NCBI GenBank assembly: GCA_963930655.1
Contig: OZ005621.1
Location: 12,201,001-12,265,000, forward strand
From: Myrica gale
Lineage: Eukaryota; Streptophyta; Magnoliopsida; Fagales; Myricaceae
Direction of reading: 5' to 3'
DNA: 64,000 bases
Of the stretch, positions 58,101 to 64,000 are shown piece after piece. Position 1 is the first letter of the stretch. Every line of letters starts with the position of its first letter. The notes beneath the pieces are model-generated. The model was not told where the DNA came from and did no database searches. It saw nothing but the letters and a program-made list of their open reading frames with translations. The position numbers and the translations under genes were made by a program.

Positions 58101-61100
58101 GGGTTGGTGTCAAAAATATTAACGGAAAGTAGACCAACTAAGGTAGCTTGAAAATTAGAACAAAATCATCCAATTTAATTAGTTTGAAAATCATATTGCT
58201 CAATGATTAAGAAAATGAGGAAATGAGATCAATGGATAAGATATAGACCGATAGATAAATTAAAAAATCATCCAAATTATATCGTTTGAAAATTCGATAC
58301 CTAATAACGATGAAAATGCAGCAAATGAATCGATGGAAGAGTTTTAGAACAATAGATAAATTAAAAATTATCCAAATTAGTTTGATTCAAAGTCAGATAC
58401 CATAATAACGAAGAAAATGAAGCAAATATACTAATGTAAGTGTTATAAACCAAAATATTAATGCAAAGTAGGCCAACTTAAAAAGCTTGAAAAATTGATT
58501 CCTAAATGATTAAGAAAATGTAGCAAATAGGCTAATCGAAAAGTTATAGACCATAATATAAATGTAAAATAGACCAAATTAATTAGTTTTAAAACGGGAT
58601 ACCTTAACAATTAAGAAAATGACATAAATTGATCAATGGCTAAGATAAAGATAAATAAATATGTTAAAAATCCTCAAAATTAATTAGCTTTAAATTTGGA
58701 AACCTTAATGACGAAAAAAATGAGGCAAATATCTCTATGGAAGTGTTTCAGAGCAATAGAAAAATAAAAAATAGTCGAATTGATTTTTTTTAGCATAGAT
58801 ACCTTATCGACGAAGAAAATGTAGCAATTAGAGTAATTGTATTGTAATAGAAAAAAAAACACGTGCAAAATTGTTCAATTTAATTTGTATTCAAATTAGA
58901 TACCCCAATGATTAAGAAAATTACGAGAAGAGATCAGAGGATAAGATATAGACCAATAAATATGTTAAAAAAATCGTCAAAAATAATTACGTTTAAAACT
59001 TAAAACCTTAGTGACCAAGAAAACGAAGCAAATATATATATATAAATATATGGAAGAGTTTTAGAACAATAGAAAAATTAAAAATTATCCAAATTAGTTT
59101 GCTTCAAAGTCAGATACCTTAATAATGAAAAAATGAAGAAATATACACTACTGGAAGGGTTGGTGTCAAAAATATTAACGGAAAGTAGACCAACTAAGGT
59201 AGCTTGAAAATTAGAACAAAATCATCCAATTTAATTAGTTTGAAAATCATATTGCTCAATGATTAAGAAAATGACGAAATGAGATCAATGGATAAGATAT
59301 AGACCGATAGATAAATTAAAAAATCATCCAAATTATATCGTTTGAAAATTCGATACCTAATAACGATGAAAATGCAGCAAATGAATCGATGGAAGAGTTT
59401 TAGAACAATAGATAAATTAAAAATTATCCAAATTAGTTTGATTCAAAGTCAGATACCATAATAACGAAGAAAATGAAGCAAATATACTAATGTAAGTGTT
59501 ATAAACCAAAATATTAATGCAAAGTAGGCCAACTTAAAAAGCTTGAAAAATTGATTCCTAAATGATTAAGAAAATGTAGCAAATAGACTAATCGAAAAGT
59601 TATAGACCATAATATAAATGTAAAATAGACCAAATTAATTAGTTTTAAAACGGGATACCTTAACAATTAAGAAAATGACATAAATTGATCAATGGCTAAG
59701 ATAAAGATAAATAAATATGTTAAAAATCCTCAAAATTAATTAGCTTTAAATTTGGAAACCTTAATGACGAAAAAAATGAGGCAAATATCTCTATGGAAGT
59801 GTTTCAGAGCAATAGAAAAATAAAAAATAGTCGAATTGATTTTTTTTAGCATAGATACCTTATCGACGAAGAAAATGTAGCAATTAGAGTAATTGTATTG
59901 TAATAGAAAAAAAAACACGTGCAAAATTGTTCAATTTAATTTGTATTCAAATTAGATACCCCAATGATTAAGAAAATTACGAGAAGAGATCAGAGGATAA
60001 GATATAGACCAATAAATATGTTAAAAAAATCGTCAAAAATAATTACGTTTAAAACTTAAAACCTTAGTGACCAAGAAAACGAAGCAAATATATATATATA
60101 AATATATGGAAGAGTTTTAGAACAATAGAAAAATTAAAAATTATCCAAATTAGTTTGCTTCAAAGTCAGATACCTTAATAATGAAAAAAATGAAGAAATA
60201 TACACTACTGGAAGGGTTGGTGTCAAAAATATTAACGGAAAGTAGACCAACTAAGGTAGCTTGAAAATTAGAACAAAATCATCCAATTTAATTAGTTTGA
60301 AAATCATATTGCTCAATGATTAAGAAAATGACGAAATGAGATCAATGGATAAGATATAGACCGATAGATAAATTAAAAAATCATCCAAATTATATCGTTT
60401 GAAAATTCGAGACCTAATAACGATGAAAATGCAGCAAATGAATCGATGGAAGAGTTTTAGAACAATAGATAAATTAAAAATTATCCAAATTAGTTTGATT
60501 CAAAGTCAGATACCATAATAACGAAGAAAATGAAGCAAATATACTAATGTAAGTGTTATAAACCAAAATATTAATGCAAAGTAGGCCAACTTAAAAAGCT
60601 TGAAAAATTGATTCCTAAATGATTAAGAAAATGTAGCAAATAGACTAATCGAAAAGTTATAGACCATAATATAAATGTAAAATTGACCAAATTAATTAGT
60701 TTTAAAACGGGATACCTTAACAATTAAGAAAATGACATAAATTGATCAATGGCTAAGATAAAGATAAATAAATATGTTAAAAATCCTCAAAATTAATTAG
60801 CTTTAAATTTGGAAACCTTAATGACGAAAAAAATGAGGCAAATATCTCTATGGAAGTGTTTCAGAGCAATAGAAAAATAAAAAATAGTCGAATTGATTTT
60901 TTTTAGCATAGATACCTTATCGACGAAGAAAATGTAGCAATTAGAGTAATTGTATTGTAATAGAAAAAAAAACACGTGCAAAATTGTTCAATTTAATTTG
61001 TATTCAAATTAGATACCCCAATGATTAAGAAAATTACGAGAAGAGATCAGAGGATAAGATATAGACCAATAAATATGTTAAAAAAATCGTCAAAAATAAT

Positions 61101-64000
61101 TACGTTTAAAACTTAAAACCTTAGTGACCAAGAAAACGAAGCAAATATATATATATATAAATATATGGAAGAGTTTTAGAACAATAGAAAAATTAAAAAT
61201 TATCCAAATTAGTTTGATTCAAAGTCAGATACCTTAATAATGAAAAAATGAAGAAATATACACTACTGGAAGGGTTGGTGTCAAAAATATTAACGGAAAG
61301 TAGACCAACTAAGGTAGCTTGAAAATTAGAACAAAATCATCCAATTTAATTAGTTTGAAAATCATATTGCTCAATGATTAAGAAAATGAGGAAATGAGAT
61401 CAATGGATAAGATATAGACCGATAGATAAATTAAAAAATCATCCAAATTATTTCGTTTGAAAATTCGATACCTAATAACGATGAAAATGCAGCAAATGAA
61501 TCGATGGAAGAGTTTTAGAACAATAGATAAATTAAAAATTATCCAAATTAGTTTGATTCAAAGTCAGATACCATAATAACGAAGAAAATGAAGCAAATAT
61601 ACTAATGTAAGTGTTATAAACCAAAATATTAATGCAAAGTAGGCCAACTTAAAAAGCTTGAAAAATTGATTCCTAAATGATTAAGAAAATGTAGCAAATA
61701 GACTAATCGAAAAGTTATAGACCATAATATAAATGTAAAATTGACCAAATTAATTAGTTTTAAAACGGGATACCTTAACAATTAAGAAAATGACATAAAT
61801 TGATCAATGGCTAAGATAAAGATAAATAAATATGTTAAAAATCCTCAAAATTAATTAGCTTTAAATTTGGAAACCTTAATGACGAAAAAAATGAGGCAAA
61901 TATCTCTATGGAAGTGTTTCAGAGCAATAGAAAAATAAAAAATAGTCGAATTGATTTTTTTTAGCATAGATACCTTATCGACGAAGAAAATGTAGCAATT
62001 AGAGTAATTGTATTGTAATAGAAAAAAAAACACGTGCAAAATTGTTCAATTTAATTTGTATTCAAATTAGATACCCCAATGATTAAGAAAATTACGAGAA
62101 GAGATCAGAGGATAAGATATAGACCAATAAATATGTTAAAAAAATCGTCAAAAATAATTACGTTTAAAACTTAAAACCTTAGTGACCAAGAAAACGAAGC
62201 AAATATATATATATATAAATATATGGAAGAGTTTTAGAACAATAGAAAAATTAAAAATTATCCAAATTAGTTTGATTCAAAGTCAGATACCTTAATAATG
62301 AAAAAATGAAGAAATATACACTACTGGAAGGGTTGGTGTCAAAAATATTAACGGAAAGTAGACCAACTAAGGTAGCTTGAAAATTAGAACAAAATCATCC
62401 AATTTAATTAGTTTGAAAATCATATTGCTCAATGATTAAGAAAATGAGGAAATGAGATCAATGGATAAGATATAGACCGATAGATAAATTAAAAAATCAT
62501 CCAAATTATTTCGTTTGAAAATTCGATACCTAATAACGATGAAAATGCAGCAAATGAATCGATGGAAGAGTTTTAGAACAATAGATAAATTAAAAATTAT
62601 CCAAATTAGTTTGATTCAAAGTCAGATACCATAATAACGAAGAAAATGAAGCAAATATACTAATGTAAGTGTTATAAACCAAAATATTAATGCAAAGTAG
62701 GCCAACTTAAAAAGCTTGAAAAATTGATTCCTAAATGATTAAGAAAATGTAGCAAATAGACTAATCGAAAAGTTATAGACCATAATATAAATGTAAAATA
62801 GACCAAATTAATTAGTTTTAAAACGGGATACCTTAACAATTAAGAAAATGACATAAATTGATCAATGGCTAAGATAAAGATAAATAAATATGTTAAAAAT
62901 CCTCAAAATTAATTAGCTTTAAATTTGGAAACCTTAATGACGAAAAAAATGAGGCAAATATCTCTATGGAAGTGTTTCAGAGCAATAGAAAAATAAAAAA
63001 TAGTCGAATTGATTTTTTTTAGCATAGATACCTTATCGACGAAGAAAATGTAGCAATTAGAGTAATTGTATTGTAATAGAAAAAAAAACACGTGCAAAAT
63101 TGTTCAATTTAATTTGTATTCAAATTAGATACCCCAATGATTAAGAAAATTACGAGAAGAGATCAGAGGATAAGATATAGACCAATAAATATGTTAAAAA
63201 AATCGTCAAAAATAATTACGTTTAAAACTTAAAACCTTAGTGACCAAGAAAACGAAGCAAATATATATATATAAATATATGGAAGAGTTTTAGAACAATA
63301 GAAAAATTAAAAATTATCCAAATTAGTTTGCTTCAAAGTCAGATACCTTAATAATGAAAAAATGAAGAAATATACACTACTGGAAGGGTTGGTGTCAAAA
63401 ATATTAACGGAAAGTAGACCAACTAAGGTAGCTTGAAAATTAGAACAAAATCATCCAATTTAATTAGTTTGAAAATCATATTGCTCAATGATTAAGAAAA
63501 TGACGAAATGAGATCAATGGATAAGATATAGACCGATAGATAAATTAAAAAATCATCCAAATTATATCGTTTGAAAATTCGAGACCTAATAACGATGAAA
63601 ATGCAGCAAATGAATCGATGGAAGAGTTTTAGAACAATAGATAAATTAAAAATTATCCAAATTAGTTTGATTCAAAGTCAGATACCATAATAACGAAGAA
63701 AATGAAGCAAATATACTAATGTAAGTGTTATAAACCAAAATATTAATGCAAAGTAGGCCAACTTAAAAAGCTTGAAAAATTGATTCCTAAATGATTAAGA
63801 AAATGTAGCAAATAGACTAATCGAAAAGTTATAGACCATAATATAAATGTAAAATAGACCAAATTAATTAGTTTTAAAACGGGATACCTTAACAATTAAG
63901 AAAATGACATAAATTGATCAATGGCTAAGATAAAGATAAATAAATATGTTAAAAATCCTCAAAATTAATTAGCTTTAAATTTGGAAACCTTAATGACGAA
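49167..64000. repeat. Homogeneous satellite array: 14 units of about 1,057 bp, each a decamer
   Basis: Unit starts (the TTAATTAGCTTTAAATTTGG site): 49167, 50225, 51284, 52340, 53398, 54454, 55510, 56566, 57624, 58680, 59736, 60793, 61851, 62909 and a fifteenth beginning at 63965. Lengths are 1058, 1059, 1056, 1058, 1056, 1056, 1056, 1058, 1056, 1056, 1057, 1058, 1058 and 1056. They are explained by (TA)7 versus (TA)6 in one tract plus an extra A in units 2 and 11. Each unit holds ten related monomers, mostly near 100 bp and one near 135 bp, starting at GATACC/GGAAACC/GATTCC-type boxes followed by AAGAAAATG. Units are nearly identical, differing at a few diagnostic sites. No transposon interrupts this part, and the array continues beyond the window. 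Confidence 0.96.

Noticed and set aside
49167-64000. CRISPR-like or gene-cluster interpretation of the regular array
   Set aside because: There are no short repeats with unique spacers; whole 1-kb units repeat. The surrounding DNA is plant nuclear retrotransposon sequence.
49167-64000. CENP-B box-like motif in the satellite
   Set aside because: I looked for the TTCG...CGGG pattern and found no convincing match in the unit.
1-64000. tRNA or rRNA genes
   Set aside because: Only the short tRNA-Met primer complements were found; no cloverleaf or rRNA-like segment was recognised by eye.

Overview
The window looks like repeat-dense, probably pericentromeric or centromeric DNA of a flowering plant, most likely a eudicot. 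No host protein-coding gene, tRNA or rRNA was recognised. Almost everything up to about 44.6 kb is Ty3/gypsy LTR retrotransposon sequence. Its gag-pro-pol resembles the CRM-like chromoviruses: LTRs run TGATG...CATCA, the primer-binding site matches initiator tRNA-Met, target-site duplications (TSDs) are 5 bp, and the pol frame runs on into the 3' LTR. From about 40.0 kb to the end lies an A/T-rich satellite.

Layout. 1-890 holds nothing recognised; 891-1345 has a possible hAT end and an AGGACGTCCT repeat. 1516-7046 carries family A LTRs, including a pol-shrunken element (2279-7046). 7047-8106 is an old family E LTR holding a solo LTR of family A (7202-7976, TSD TATTC). That E LTR is split by a large antisense element B (8107-32803, TSD CTTTC). 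B was itself hit twice in pol: by an antisense, internally rearranged element D (9048-20393, TSD GGAAG) and by a nearly complete sense element C (20787-27617, TSD ATGTC). D carries a 5,986-bp near-perfect palindrome (10203-16188) with about 2.98-kb arms and a 32-bp loop.

32804-39974 continues the E element and adds fragments of a second gypsy gag and of a Ty1/copia pol, with solo LTRs at 35363-36325 (TSD CTTAT) and 37195-37964 (TSD A/GTATG). From about 39975 diverged satellite begins. It is interrupted by a pol-less E element (41753-44579, TSD AAGTA), then becomes highly homogeneous from 49167 to the window end: 14 full units of 1056-1059 bp. Each unit is built from ten related monomers of about 100 bp, and the units show a four-unit super-period of about 4.23 kb.

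How the parts relate. TSDs and reading frames that rejoin across insertions give a relative order: E LTR first, then B and a solo A, then C and D inside B. Element C is closest to autonomous; its LTRs are both 774 bp with about 18 mismatches by eye, and its frame is broken by one in-frame TAG and one frameshift. Families A and E are deletion derivatives that keep the leader, part of gag, the polypurine tract and LTRs, so they would depend on proteins from C/B/D-like relatives. The most unusual objects are the palindrome, the chimeric element D and the hierarchical satellite.
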